Assembly: GCF_020740795.1 (NCBI RefSeq)
Contig: NC_067305.1
Coordinates: 868,001 to 932,000, forward strand
DNA: 64,000 bases
Direction of reading: 5' to 3'
DNA from: Apus apus
Taxonomy: Eukaryota; Chordata; Aves; Apodiformes; Apodidae
Shown here piece by piece: positions 20,101-30,742 of the stretch. Under the pieces are notes generated by a model. That model was not told the DNA's origin. It did not search any database and worked only from the letters and a program-made list of their open reading frames with translations. Both the position numbers and the translations under genes were made by a program. The number at the start of each line of letters is the position of its first letter. Position 1 is the first letter of the stretch.

Positions 20101-23100
20101 CCCAGATGTGCTGAACACGCAGCTGCCCAGGGCAGCTCCCCCGGGAACACCAGCAGGGCAGGGTCCCCGGCTCACCTAAGATGTGAAGAGCTGATCCCTG
20201 TCCTTGGCTGCTCAGGGCATGTCGGACCGAGCAGGAGAGCTCCTGCCTCACACCCTTGGCAAGGATGATGCTGCTTTCTGCTGTGAAGAGGCCGCTCTGG
20301 TCCTGGGTGACACTTTCCGAGAGGGACGGGAGGTGCTGGCCCTGGGGATCCTGCCACAGCAGCTGGGGCTGCGGGAACCAGCCGGCCGAGCGGCAGGACA
20401 CCCGGATCCCCCCATCCTGGTAATGCTGCAGGGCCAGGACAGGGGCAGAGCCACTGGCTGCGGGAAACAGAGAGTGCTGGGTGATCCCAGGGGACCACAG
20501 AATCATGGAATGGTTGGTTTGGAAGCGACCTACAGGATCATTTAGTCCCACCACCCTGCACGGGCAGGGACACCTCCCACCAGCCCAGGCTGCTCCAAGC
20601 CCCATCCAACCCGCCCTTCAACACTGCCAGGGATGGGGCAGCCACAGCTTCCCTGGGCAACCTGGGCCAGGGTCTTACCACCTTCATAGTGAAGACTTTC
20701 TTCTCACCTAAATCTTCCCTCTTCCAGTTTAAAACCATTCTCCCTTGTCCCATCCCTCCCTGCTCTTGTCCCAAGTCCCTCCCCAGCTTTCCTGGAGCCC
20801 CTTCAGGCACTGGAAGGTGCTCTAAGGTCTCCCTGGAGCCTTCTCTTCTCCAGGCTGAACAGCCCAACTCTCCCAGCCTGGCTCCAGAGCAGAGCTGCTC
20901 CAGCTGTCTAATCTCCTTTGTTACTTCCTCTGGACTCACTCCAAAGGCTCTGTGTCTTTCTTGTGGGTGAAGCCCAGAACTGGACCCAGCACTGCAGGGG
21001 GGGGTCTCACCAAAGCTCAGTAGAGGGGAAGAATCACCTCCCTTGCTGGTCACAGGCTGGTGGGTATTGGGAGAATAAGGTGGCCTGGCTGTTCCCCTCC
21101 CTGATAAGAAGGGATGAACTTTGACAAATCCCAGGGGATTTTGCAGATGTGTCACCTGGAGTCAGGAAGTTTCTTGCAGTCTTTTTCACATAAAGATCTG
21201 CCCTGGAGGCTACTACTGCAGCAAAATAACCTGCAGGCCTGGATATTAAATATAAACACATGAATCAAAAGATTCTTATTACATTACCCAATGCCATTTT
21301 TTTCCTCACACCCACTTATTACAAGAAAATAACATCAAGAACACTTCTGAAGCAGGTAGCACACCTCATGAGCTCCTCATGGCTCCTCAGTGGGCAATTT
21401 TACCTCTCTGAGATATTCCTGGTATTTTCAACCACAGGACTTAATAAAACCCTGTTTCCAAAGCAACAACCTGAAACCACTGCTGGGAAGAAGCTTCAAG
21501 CAAGTAAACTGGAGGTCCCAGGGACATGAACTACAGACCTGTCACCTTCAGCTCCACCACAGCCTCGTCGTAATCTGAGTCACGGTGAATAAAGCAGGTG
21601 TAATTCCCTCTGTCAGACAGCTGGACACGGAAAATTTTCAAGTCGACGCTGCCCCTGGCAAGGCCGCCCCGCAGCAGCTCCGTGCGGCCCTGGAACTGCA
21701 GCATCTGCTCCCCGTACTGGTCCTGGCCCCCCTTGTAGCGATGCACAAAGGGCGAGAAGTGCTCCCGAAACCACGTCACCTCCAGGTCCCCGCTCTGCCC
21801 CGGGGAGAAGTGGCAGGGCAACACCACATCCTTGCCCACGGCCACGGTGATGGAGCCAGGGGGTCCTGTCACGTTGAGTGGAGCTGGGAGAAACCCCCGG
21901 GGGAAGAAGAAACAACTGTGAGTTTTCTGTGGAATCTGAGAATCATGGGATCACAGACTGGTTTGGGGTGGAAGGGACCTTAAAGATCATCCAGTCCCAC
22001 CCCCTGCACGGGCAGGGACACCTCCCAGCAGCCCAGGCTGCTCCAAGCCCCATCCAACCTGCCCTTCAACACTGCCAGGGATGGGGCAGCCACAGCTTCC
22101 CTGGGCAACCTGGGCCAGGCTCTCACCACCCTCACAGCAAAGAGTTTCCTCCTCATGTCTCACCTAAATCTCCCTCTTCCAGTTTTCATCCATTCCCCCT
22201 TGTCCTCTCCCTCTCTGCCCTTGTCCCAAGCCCCTCCCCAGCTTTCCTGGAGCCCCTTCAGGCACTGGAAGGTGCTCTAAGGTCTCCCTGGAGCCTTCTC
22301 TTCTCCAGGCTGAACACCCCAACTCTCCCAGCCTGGCTCCAGAGCAGAGCTGCTCCAGCTGTGGAGCCGTGGAGCCGTGCTCATCTCCGTGGCCTCCTCT
22401 GGACTTGTTCCGAGAGCTCCATGTCCTTCTTATGTTGAGGGCTCCAGAACTGGACACAACACTCCAGGTGGGGTCTGACCAGAGCAGAGGGGCAGGGTCA
22501 CCTCCCTGGCCCTGCTGGCCACACTTCTTTTGGTGCAGCCCAGGATGTGGCTGGATTTCTGGGCTGCAAGTGCACACTGCTGGCTCATGCTGAGCTCCTC
22601 ATCTACCAACACCCCCAGTTCCTTCTCCAGGCTGTTCTCAATCCATTCTCCCCTCGGCCTGGATTTGTGCCTGGGGTTGTACCAACCCAGGTGCAGGACC
22701 TTGCACTTGGCCTTGTTGAATGCTCCAGCCTGTCAAGGTCCCTCTGGAGGGCATCCCTTCCCTTCAGCATGTCAACCACACCACACAGCTTGGTGTCATC
22801 AGCAAACTGAGCTGGGAAAACCAGTGATGGCAGCAGAGCATGGTTTGTGTGCCACCATCTGTGCCACCACGTTGGGAGTGTCACCACACCAGGGGACACG
22901 AAGCATCGAGAGGGACCCTGCCATGAGGAGGTGGGTGGGCTGGGGCCAGGCTGCTCCTGCTTCTCTGCTTCCCTGTCCTGTGCTACTAGGAAAGGTCTTT
23001 AAATCCCTAACTGATTATCTGTTTCCAAGGGGACAAGTGCTGCCTGTTCTGCTTAGTGTGAGGAGACAGGATATAAAAGGAGTTGGCTGGAAGGCCTGTG

Positions 23101-23905
23101 GGTGGTGGGCTGGAAAAAGCAGACACCTGAAGTACTAATAAAACTCATATCCTCAGCTGTTCACACTAATTACAAGAGAAATTTAAAATGTCTCAGGTGG
23201 TCTGGGCATCTTGGGGAATTTTTTTTAAAAAAGACTTATTAATAATCTGGCCACTCCCAGAGAAAGGTGTTTCTGGTTGAAGGAAAAGAAAAGCAAATCA
23301 AGATTTTTTTTTTGGTTAAGGTAACTTCTGAGTCAACTGTCGTGCTGCACCCTTTTGCCAGGGCTGCCCTGAAGAAGCTGCTTCAGGTCACCCATTTAAC
23401 AGAAAGAGTTTTGAATATTTTTTCTACCAGATTTCTTTTTGTTTGTTTCCCCCCCGTATGTCCTTTCCTTTTGTGTCTTTTCCCTTTATTGACTTGATCC
23501 TGCAGAGGACCCAGTGCACGCTGGACACAGCCCAGTAAAGCAATGTCATGCTGGGAAGAGGGAGAGTGGAGAGGGCAACGGCAGCCAATTCTAATCAGCT
23601 CATCCACCTGAGCTCAGCAAGGTCGTGTCAACCTGTGCTGACATGGCTGGAGGAGCAAACCAGGATCCAGAGAGACGCTGGAGCTCTTGGAATTGGACAA
23701 GGTTGATGGCAAAGGCCCTGACCCTGCTCTGGGCTCTGCCCTTCATGGGGAGTAGCTGCACTGGCAGCCAGGAAGATCTTCAGGCTTGAAGCAACACTAG
23801 AGGGGTCAGGGGCTCCCTACCTTGCTGCAGTTCACAAACGTGGAATATGAGACCATAAATGAGAAAAGCTGGCAGAGAGCAGTGGAGGTGGGAACTGGGG
23901 AGCAT
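14124..23905 (-). CDS. butyrophilin-type receptor with B-G-like heptad exons and PRY-SPRY tail
   Basis: Ten exons, every intron in phase 1: 23821-23905 (signal peptide, [20 protein letters not shown]), 21539-21883 (IgV: VVLPCHF, VTWFRE, DRGNYTC), 20176-20457 (IgC-like: [18 protein letters not shown]), 18260-18364 (membrane helix, [20 protein letters not shown]), 17663-17683, 17038-17058, 16415-16435, 15922-15942 (four 21-nt exons), 15425-15457 (33 nt) and 14124-14641 ([26 protein letters not shown]). The product is 483 residues, a type I surface protein whose intracellular PRY-SPRY could sense ligands, as in mammalian butyrophilins. A rival upstream acceptor for the SPRY exon (near 14708) keeps the frame. 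In chicken a butyrophilin-related gene (the TVC locus) is known on chromosome 28; this could be its relative, but I cannot verify orthology. Further 21-nt exons could have been missed. Confidence 0.85.
14745..15108 (+). repeat. CR1 LINE 3' fragment
   Basis: CR1 in + orientation in the last intron of the butyrophilin-type gene ('gaggagactgaggggagacc', 'ggttgggttggatgatcttt'). Confidence 0.85.
15425..17683 (-). CDS. heptad-exon block of the butyrophilin-type gene
   Basis: Five mini-exons, each with its own AG acceptor and GT donor. In transcription order: 17663-17683 (codes GKQEKKI), 17038-17058 (AMQEAAL), 16415-16435 (RDRDVEI), 15922-15942 (EKQVGEL) and 15425-15457 ([11 protein letters not shown]). 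Four are exactly 21 nt and all keep phase 1, so any could be skipped without changing frame. The heptads are charged with hydrophobic residues at the ends, as in a short coiled coil. Chicken B-G proteins have long cytoplasmic tails built from many 21-nt exons; this is a short version placed between membrane helix and PRY-SPRY. Confidence 0.8.
18734..18987 (+). repeat. CR1 LINE 3' end
   Basis: CR1 3' end in + orientation: 'ggaagttccacctcaacatg' through 'cccctgtgattctatgac'. It lies in the intron between the IgC and membrane exons. Confidence 0.88.
20497..21045 (-). repeat. CR1 LINE fragment
   Basis: CR1 in - orientation: its 3' end is at 'cacagaatcatggaatggtt' and the 'agcagagctgctccagctg' block follows. 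It lies between the IgV and IgC exons. Confidence 0.87.
21939..22824 (-). repeat. CR1 LINE fragment with end of ORF2
   Basis: CR1 in - orientation, longer than most here. Read on the - strand the 5' part codes [15 protein letters not shown], the FADD catalytic box region of the CR1 reverse transcriptase, followed by the family's C-terminal region and 3' UTR. It is interrupted and not functional. Confidence 0.9.
22830..23815. other. first intron of the butyrophilin-type gene
   Basis: Between the CR1 copy and the signal-peptide exon I see only A/T-rich unique sequence with no recognisable exon or repeat family. Confidence 0.4.
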
Positions 23906-24414
23906 CCTCTTCACTGCTGCACAACCTGGAGACACAGAAGAGAGGAAATGGGCAAAATGAAGGACAAACAAGGGAATAATTATTTTTAAAAAGGCAGAAT
24001 TCACTTTGAAAAGTGTTTAGTGCTAATTGCAGCCCCTTCTTATAGTATCTAGGGAAAAGCCTCAGGTGCCAAATGTTTTCCATCATCAGCCTGACCTTGC
24101 TTGGCATTTTACATACAAAGTACCCAACTCGTATAAAAAGCTGCAGGATTTTCCCATGGATAAACAAAAGACAAGCTGCAACATCTCTAATTCCATGAAA
24201 AAGTGGAGTTGCTTTAATATGGAGCCTTTGCTTCTCTTATCCAGCTCTCAGAAAGAGATGGAAAGGTGCAGGACAAGAAGGAGAAGCCCCAACTGAATGT
24301 ACATGGAGCTGGAGCCACATGCTCCACATACTGGAAAAATGTGGGACTTGGGAGAACAGCCCCTGCCATCACACCGAGAGTGGGAGGAGGTCTTGTACCA
24401 CAGAAAGCAAAATA

Positions 24415-24940
24415 ACAAACCCCTCATGCAGTGCTGGGTCCAGTTTTGGAGTCCTCAACACAAGAAGGACATGGAGCTCCTGGAGTGAGTCCAGAGGAGA
24501 CCACGGAGATGATGGGAGGGCTGGAGCAGCTCTGCTCTGGAGACAGGCTGGGAGAGTTGGGGTGTTCAGCCTGGAGAAGAGAAGGCTCCAGGGAGACCTT
24601 AGAGCAGCTTCCAGTGCCTGAAGGGGCTCCAGGAAAGCTGAGGAGGGATGTGGGACAAGGGCAGGGAGGGAGAGGATGAAGTGGAACAGTTTCCATTTGA
24701 AAGAGGGGAGATTTGAATGAGATATAGAAAGAAATTCTTTGCTGTGAGGGTGGTGAGACCCTGGCCCAGGTTGCCCAGGGAAGCTGTGGCTGCCCCATCC
24801 CTGGCAGTGTTGGAGGGCAGGTTGGATGGGGCTTGGAGCAGCCTGGGCTGGTGGGAGGTGTCCCTGCCAGTGACAGAGGGTATTGGACTAAATGATCCTT
24901 AAGGTCCCTTCCACCCCAAACCAATCTGTGATTCAGTGGC
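24415..24940 (+). repeat. CR1 LINE 3' fragment
   Basis: CR1 in + orientation ('cagtgctgggtccagttttg' to 'ccaatctgtgattcagtgg'), 5' of the signal-peptide exon on the opposite strand. Confidence 0.87.
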
Positions 24941-25099
24941 TAATCCAACACCCAGCCAAGATGGACCCTGGCCCTACTCTGAACCCCCCAAAACCTCACT
25001 CAGCCCTGGCTTTGCTAAAGAGAGGTGAAAGCCATGATCGGTTGTGGCAAACAACAGGAAGTGATTTCAATCTGCAGCTTTCCAAAATACACAACAGAC

Positions 25100-25300
25100 C
25101 TGTAGTCCCGGAGCTTGTTGCTGGTCCCGGGGCTGAGGCAGGAGCTGGGCCGTCCCCGCCGTGTCCGGAGCAGCCGCCCTGACCCAAGCCAAGCGTTTCC
25201 CTGCCCGAAAACCAACGTAAATCGTCACCCTGCTTCCTGCCCTGACACCATTTCCTCCTGCGTTTCCTCTGCTGAAAATGAAACTCACTGACTTACTTGG
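25100..25300 (-). promoter_or_regulatory. probable 5' UTR exon and promoter of the butyrophilin-type gene
   Basis: A short C+G-rich patch with several CpGs (25100-25200) is followed by a usable donor on the - strand (CTACAG then GTCTGT, exon edge at 25100; the IgV exon uses the same donor hexamer). GAAAATGAAACT at 25274-25285 matches the interferon-stimulated response element GAAANNGAAACT. Purine-rich GGAAA motifs, ETS-like, are adjacent. The arrangement suggests an interferon-responsive promoter; transcription start was not determined. Confidence 0.5.
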
Positions 25301-25401
25301 TCAGTTTCTGCAATGCTCCAGAAAAACTCCTCCTCCTCCTCCAAGGGGCAGCCCCGGCCCGCGGGACCCTGGCTTGGGAGGAGATGGGTACCGGGAGGGG
25401 G

Positions 25402-26042
25402 TGTTAGAAATGAGATGTAGTGTTGATTTTGCATTCTAGTCTTAGAAACATAGTGTCGGGTTTGGTTCATATATACATATGTATATACCCTAGTGTTAGG
25501 AATATATAGTTTGTTTGAGATAAGTGAGATATTTGCACATTCCAAGGACACCGGGAGTGGTTTACAGCCCAAGAAACTGAGGGACTTAACTGGGCTCCAT
25601 CTGGGGGATCTGAACATGGAGCAGGATTTATGGCCCAAGATAAGACCAAACAAAGCCACTTCTATCTTGCTCCTCGGGGCAGGATGGCACCAGTAGGTAT
25701 AGATCATTTTGTTAATTGGGAAGACAGCCAAGGGGGCAAGAAAGGTCAAAATTTTACCTTAAAAGGTAAAAAGTAAACTGCTAGAATGGAATGTGTAAAC
25801 AGGGGCGGGAAACTTATAGGATAATTTGAAGCATCAGATGGGCTGTAAACCCTGGAGTGCCCAGCCAGGGGGGAAACAGGGGAGGGAACTTTGCGTGGGG
25901 AATAGGGAATATAAACCATTATTCACCTGACTATGGGTGTGCCTGCTTGCTTAGGTCACCCATTCTGGCAAGAGTGTCAATAAACTGTGCTTCGTTGAAG
26001 GATCCGTGTGGGGCTGGTCATTGGCGCGACAGACGTTTCTCA
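25402..26042 (+). mobile_element. solo LTR of an endogenous retrovirus
   Basis: About 641 bp beginning TGTTAG and ending TCTCA, with a TATA-like region, an AATAAA signal at 25979-25984 and a following U5-like segment in + orientation. No internal retroviral sequence is attached, so this looks like a solo LTR fossil. Both sides abut G-rich GATGGGTAC sequence, suggesting insertion into a minisatellite. G-runs at both edges could be an imperfect 5-bp target duplication. The exact family is not assigned. Confidence 0.55.
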
Positions 26043-26059
26043 CGGGGGGATCCAGGGGG

Positions 26060-26160
26060 GGATGGGTACAAAGAGGGATGGGTACCAGCAGGGATGGGTA
26101 CCAGCAGGGATGGGTACTGGGGGATGGATACTGGGGGATGGGTACCAGCAGGGATGGGTG
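26060..26160. repeat. GATGGGTACCAGCAG minisatellite
   Basis: About seven units of 14-16 bp, consensus GATGGGTACCAGCAGG with variants containing CTGGGG. A single related unit (GATGGGTACCGGGAGG) lies on the other side of the LTR at 25384-25399. Confidence 0.8.
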
Positions 26161-27146
26161 TGGGGAAGTGGCACCAGGGCGCCAGGCTGATACCAACAGC
26201 GGTTTGCGGGTCCCCAGAGCGAGGCCTGGAGGCAGCAGGAGGAAGGAGGGAGATGGTGGAGCTGGGATTCCCACCAGAGGCAGCGCAGGGCGGGGAGCAA
26301 AGCCCTGCACTTGCTTAGAAGTTGCTTAAAAGCAGTTCCCTCCAGCCAAGAGACGAAGCCACGGAGGATGGTTGGTTTGGGGAAGCTGGTGTGCTGGGAC
26401 GTCTGGTGAAGCACCCTCCTGTCCCTGCCAGGAGCGTGGAGGGGACACGGGAGGTGGGAGCACCTGCTCTGGGAATGAGGCCTGATCGGGGGCCTCGCCG
26501 AGGGGAGAAGAGGGAGGTGATAACTGAAGGGTACATGGCCACAACTCTGGAGCTAGTGTCACCAAGTGTCATCCCACCAGGCTGGAGATGCACGTTCTGC
26601 TGCAGGAAGATACAGCCTGTTCCAGCAGCTCAGCAGGCTCTTATCACCCCCTGGCAGCTGGCTGGAGGGAGGGGAGATGCAGCAGATCCTGTGATGTAAA
26701 CAGGACAGGCACTGCAGGAGCTCCCAAATTCAAGTGTCAGATGAGGTTACATGTCCACCAGCAGCTTCAGGGCATGTGAGGTGGTCACCAAGGGGAGGGG
26801 AAGTGGAAGCTCCAGTGGGGTGGTCACCACAGATAGAAGGTATCAGATTCCCAGCTCTGCTCTCCAGGCCATCCAGCCCCTCAGACTTCAATCTCCTCAC
26901 TGGAACAAGCTGGAAGTGCTGCACAAGCCTGGTCCAGCCATGAGCTAAGGAGGTCAGGAGAATGGAGAGCAGCCTGAAGACCTTCAGACCCACCCAAAAC
27001 CTTTTCTGGCTTGCAGGTGAGTGCCTGAATGCCAGGAGTTCTCCATCATTCCCTCTGCTTCTTTCTCATCTTTAGGCAGTCTCTGAGTCTTGCAATTTCC
27101 ACGTTGAGCAGGGAATCCTGCCTCCCCTCCTGTGGGTTTTCTGCAG
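26161..27146. other. upstream of the + strand SPRY exons, no clear exon
   Basis: Some acceptor-like and donor-like sites occur, but no exon with RING, B-box, immunoglobulin or signal-peptide character could be read on either strand. Confidence 0.4.
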
Positions 27147-28245
27147 ACATGATGGTATCCAAGATGGAGAGAGACGAGATGGAGACTCTGGCCAATGAGG
27201 CAGAGCAGAGACATGGAAGGGGTGAGTTTTTAGAAGGGAAGAGGAAGGGGACCTGCATCCTATGCTATGGTCCTGGTCAATGCTTTAAAAGGTGTGGGAA
27301 TCATGTCTCTGGCTTTTTTCAATGAAGCTTAATTATGTAGTTAAAAAAAAAGCCCAAACACAGCTGGATGCTGGAGCTCATGAGAACACTTATCTCCTCC
27401 CTAGTCAGGGTCAAAGCACCTGGGGCTTGTCCAGCCTGGGCTGACCCTCACTGGGCTGCACTCTGGTGGCTGAATTCCTTGTGCTGTAGACCCACCACCT
27501 GAGTTGCTCTCCTTGGCTCCCTCCATTGCTCACAGAAATAAACAGGGATTTGGGGTTCTGGGGTGATGTCTGTCACTTTGGTTTGGGCCCAGATGTGCCA
27601 GTTTCACTCAGGCAGCACTGGTGATACCCAGGCTCAGGGCATCACCCTGTCCCTTCTCTTGCTGGTGCCCTGATGCACCTCTGGGGCTGCCTGTCCTGAG
27701 CATTTTCTCCTCCTCTGTCCCCAGCCAACCTGACCCTGGACCCAGACACTGCCAACCCCTTCCTGATCCTGGCTGGTGACCAGAGGGGCGTGCGACGGGG
27801 GGGTGAGTGGGCTTTGCTGCCCAACAACCCCGAGCGGTTCGACGTGGAGCCCTGCGTGCTGGGCCTCCAGGGCTTCACCACAGGGAGCCACTGCTGGGAG
27901 GTGGAGGTGGCCGAGGCAGGGGACTGGTGGGCTGTGGGGGTGGCCCAGGAGTCTGTCAGGAGGAAGGGGGTCCTCAGTTTTACCCCTCAGGAGGGGATCT
28001 GGGCTGTGGGGCAGTGGTTTGGACAATACCACGCTTTCACTGACCCTGACTGGACCCCCCTGCACCTTGCCTGTCTCCCCAGGGTTCTCCAGGTCCACCT
28101 GGACTTCACAGACAGGCAGGTGGCATTTGCTGATGCTGACAATGGAGCCTTGATTTTTGCTTTCTGCCTGGCTCCAGGTCCTAGCGAGACCCTGTGCCCG
28201 TGGCTGTGGGTGGGCATGGACTCGTGGCTCAGGCTGTGCCCCTGA
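27147..28245 (+). CDS. partial or orphan PRY-SPRY gene, coil exon plus B30.2 exon
   Basis: Two exons in matching phase 1: 27147-27221 (75 nt; acceptor ttttctgcag, donor GTGAG; codes a charged segment containing MVSKMERDEMETLANEAEQR) and 27725-28245 (acceptor ctctgtccccag). The second exon is a full [50 protein letters not shown], and a stop after WLRLCP. The frame is open throughout. It resembles the C-terminal half of TRIM or butyrophilin genes, but no RING, B-box, coiled-coil exon set or Ig exon is visible between it and the divergent butyrophilin-type gene, with the LTR and minisatellite in the interval. It may be a truncated duplicate, or its 5' exons may be too small to see. Confidence 0.65.
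27287..27403 (+). repeat. direct repeat, copy A (117 bp)
   Basis: About 92% identical by eye to 28836-28953, including 'tcatgtctctggctttttt', an A-tract and 'gctggatgctggagctca'. It sits in the intron before the SPRY exon. The position equal to the AATAAA of copy B reads AATGAA here. Confidence 0.85.
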
Positions 28246-28596
28246 CATGGAGGGAGCAGGGGTGGCACAGGGAGACTGGAGAGGGGAAGCACCATCAGCT
28301 TGGATTTGGGTGCTGGGAACTGGGAGGGTCATGCATCCTGATGGCTTCTGCTCATGTGGTTCGTCTGGCCACCCAGGTGGGAGGACTGGCAGATCTTGGA
28401 GATGGATGTCACCAAAGAGTCTCCTCCATTCCCTCCACCCCACAGATGGGACTGCAGAGACCACAGGGAGCACAGAGATTCAGTGCATGGAGGAGCTTGT
28501 TTCCAGGTGGCCTCAGTGCAGGAAAGTGGCATGAAGTGCCAAGGCACTGCAGAGCTGCTTTGTACAAGACCATGAAAAATACAGCAGGTCCAAAAA

Positions 28597-28835
28597 ATTA
28601 GATATTAGAAAGAATTTCTTTACCCAAAGAGAGGTTGGACAGTGCCACAGGCTGCCCAGGGAGGTGGTGGAGTCACCATCCCTGGAAGTGTTTAAAAGAA
28701 ATAGAGATGTGGTGCTGAGGGACATGATTGAAGCACTGAATGGGTAGGTGAGATTATGCTTGGTGGATTTAGGGTATGGTTGGACTTGATGATCTTCAAG
28801 GTCCCTTCCAACCAGGATGATTCCGTGATTCTGTG
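28597..28835 (+). repeat. CR1 LINE 3' end
   Basis: CR1 3' end in + orientation ('gatattagaaagaatttctt' to 'gattccgtgattctgtg'). It ends exactly where repeat copy B begins. Confidence 0.87.
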
Positions 28836-28953
28836 AAAAGGTGCTGGAATCATCTCTCTGGCTTTTTTCAATAAAGCTGAATTATGAAGTTAAAAAAAAA
28901 AACCCAAACGCAGCTGGATGCTGGAGCTCATGATAACACTTATCTCCTCCCTA
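28836..28953 (+). repeat. direct repeat, copy B (118 bp) with AATAAA
   Basis: Counterpart of 27287-27403, placed after the SPRY exon. AATAAA at 28870-28875 could be the polyadenylation signal of the + strand SPRY gene. Confidence 0.85.
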
Positions 28954-29174
28954 CATCCAAAGCCTCTCCTTGCCTTATTTCCAGTTCTCACTGGTGTGTT
29001 CATCAAGCACATTTCCTACAGCAGAGCACTAGAGCCAAGGAAGCAAGCAAGAAACTGAGAGGTGTCTGAAGTCCAGAGGCAAGTCAGTTGCACCAGATCT
29101 GCTGTTCTCTGATCTACCCCCATCAAGGTCTGGAGGGCTGACCAAAAGTTAAAGATTGTTAATTGTCCAAATAC

Positions 29175-29475
29175 TGCCAGGCCTGGGGCATCAACCACCT
29201 CTCAAGGAAGCCCGTTCCAGTGTTTGACCAGCCTCTCAGTAACAAAATGCTTCCAAATGTCCAGTCCAAACCTGGAGCAGCTTTGAACCATTCCCAGGCA
29301 TCCTGTCCCTTGAACCCAGGGAGAAGAGCTCAGCACCTCCTTCTCCACCTCCTTGGGAAGCTGCAGAGAGCCATGAGGTCACCCCTCAGCCTCTTTTTCT
29401 CCAAATGAGACAAACCCACTGTGCTCAGCTGCTCCTCACCAGATGTGCCTTCCAGTAGATCTGCTCTGAGAACTG
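29175..29475 (-). repeat. CR1-like LINE fragment
   Basis: Reverse complement of a CR1 3' region ('ctctcaaggaagcccgttcc', 'agagccatgaggtcacccct'), more diverged than the other copies. Confidence 0.7.
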
Positions 29476-29479
29476 GCAT

Positions 29480-30715
29480 TTTGGGGAAACGATGTTCAAA
29501 GGACACGCTAGACCTGGAAAAGGTGGGAGGTTCTCCACTCCCAGGGCCTTGCTTTGTCCTCTTCTGCTAACTTATGCTCTTAGGAGAAGAAAAGGTGAAC
29601 GTAGGCAAAGGGGACAATTGCCTGGGTCTAGCATAGACTTAATCTTCTCCAGCCCTATTGCTGGTTGGACCCCTTTGGTACCAACTCAGTTATCACCTTT
29701 GTGGTGGGCGCTGGGTACAGTCTGCAGCACTGGTCTCCCTGGCCTGCTCCAGCAGCTGGACAGTGTTGCAGAACCAGGTCAGGCACAGAGACCCTGTCCT
29801 GGCCCCAGGATAGGGCCAGTCTCTGGCAGTGTGCAGGGACAGGTGACATCCTGCTGCCTCTGGGCTCTGCACGTGTAGGACAGCAAAGCACCCAAGGGAC
29901 CATCCAAGGAACCAATCCCAAAACTCGTTCCCTGCTGGGAATGGATGACATCTCCAAGTGGCTGCCCACACCTTGGTTGCCAGCACGTCCTCAGCTCCTG
30001 GTGCTGGCACTGACGTTGTGCCTGTGCAGAGGGAGCAAGAGCTCTGCACTTGCACCAGCACCCTGGGAGGAAGGTGAGATCCCACAGCCCGAGCACAAAG
30101 GCAGCTGGATACATCTGGGTGCGTCTGGTAGAGCTGGAATCAACCCCCATGGCAGCACCACAGCCAACTCCAGCAGGTCACCACAGAGCAAGGACAAGGG
30201 GTGGGCATCACCCTTGAGCAAGCTGCGACTTTCACAGATGCTTTTCCACAACCCATTTTTCCAGAGGTTGTATTAAACATCCTAGGCAGAGTTTGTGTTT
30301 GTACTGTCGTTTCCTTTTACCATTCTCTGAATCCTTCTGCTCCAGTCCCCAACCTCCCTTTCCCAGGGCAGCTTTTTCAACAGAAGTAGATGGACCCAAC
30401 GTGTTCAAAGCCCTTCTCAACTGTCAGCAAGGTCCTGTGGGGCAGGATTTAGTTTCACATTTGTTTGATCAGCATTTGAACTTTGGTTATTTATATCACT
30501 TTGGTTATTCATCTTTTTTGCTTCTACCATGCTATGCACAAATCCTGGCAGCTCTACAGATCAGCTGGTCTCAAACCAGCAATTCCTACTGCCACTTCCT
30601 CAGCTTCAGCAAATTCCTGCTATTAGTTCCTTGCCCAGAGAAGATCTAAACCTCTAGATTTTGTTTTCAAGAACCTCATCACAACCAGAGAAACAAACTG
30701 AATAGTCAGACATTG
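29480..30715. other. intergenic between convergent SPRY and TRIM genes
   Basis: Open frames of up to about 200 codons exist on the + strand around 29665-30276 but show no recognisable motif. Nothing else is visible. Confidence 0.4.
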
Positions 30716-30736
30716 AAGAATTACCAGTACACTCAT

Positions 30737-30742
30737 TTTATT
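30737..30742 (-). promoter_or_regulatory. polyadenylation signal of the TRIM gene
   Basis: AATAAA on the - strand, about 580 bp past the TRIM stop codon. Confidence 0.5.
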
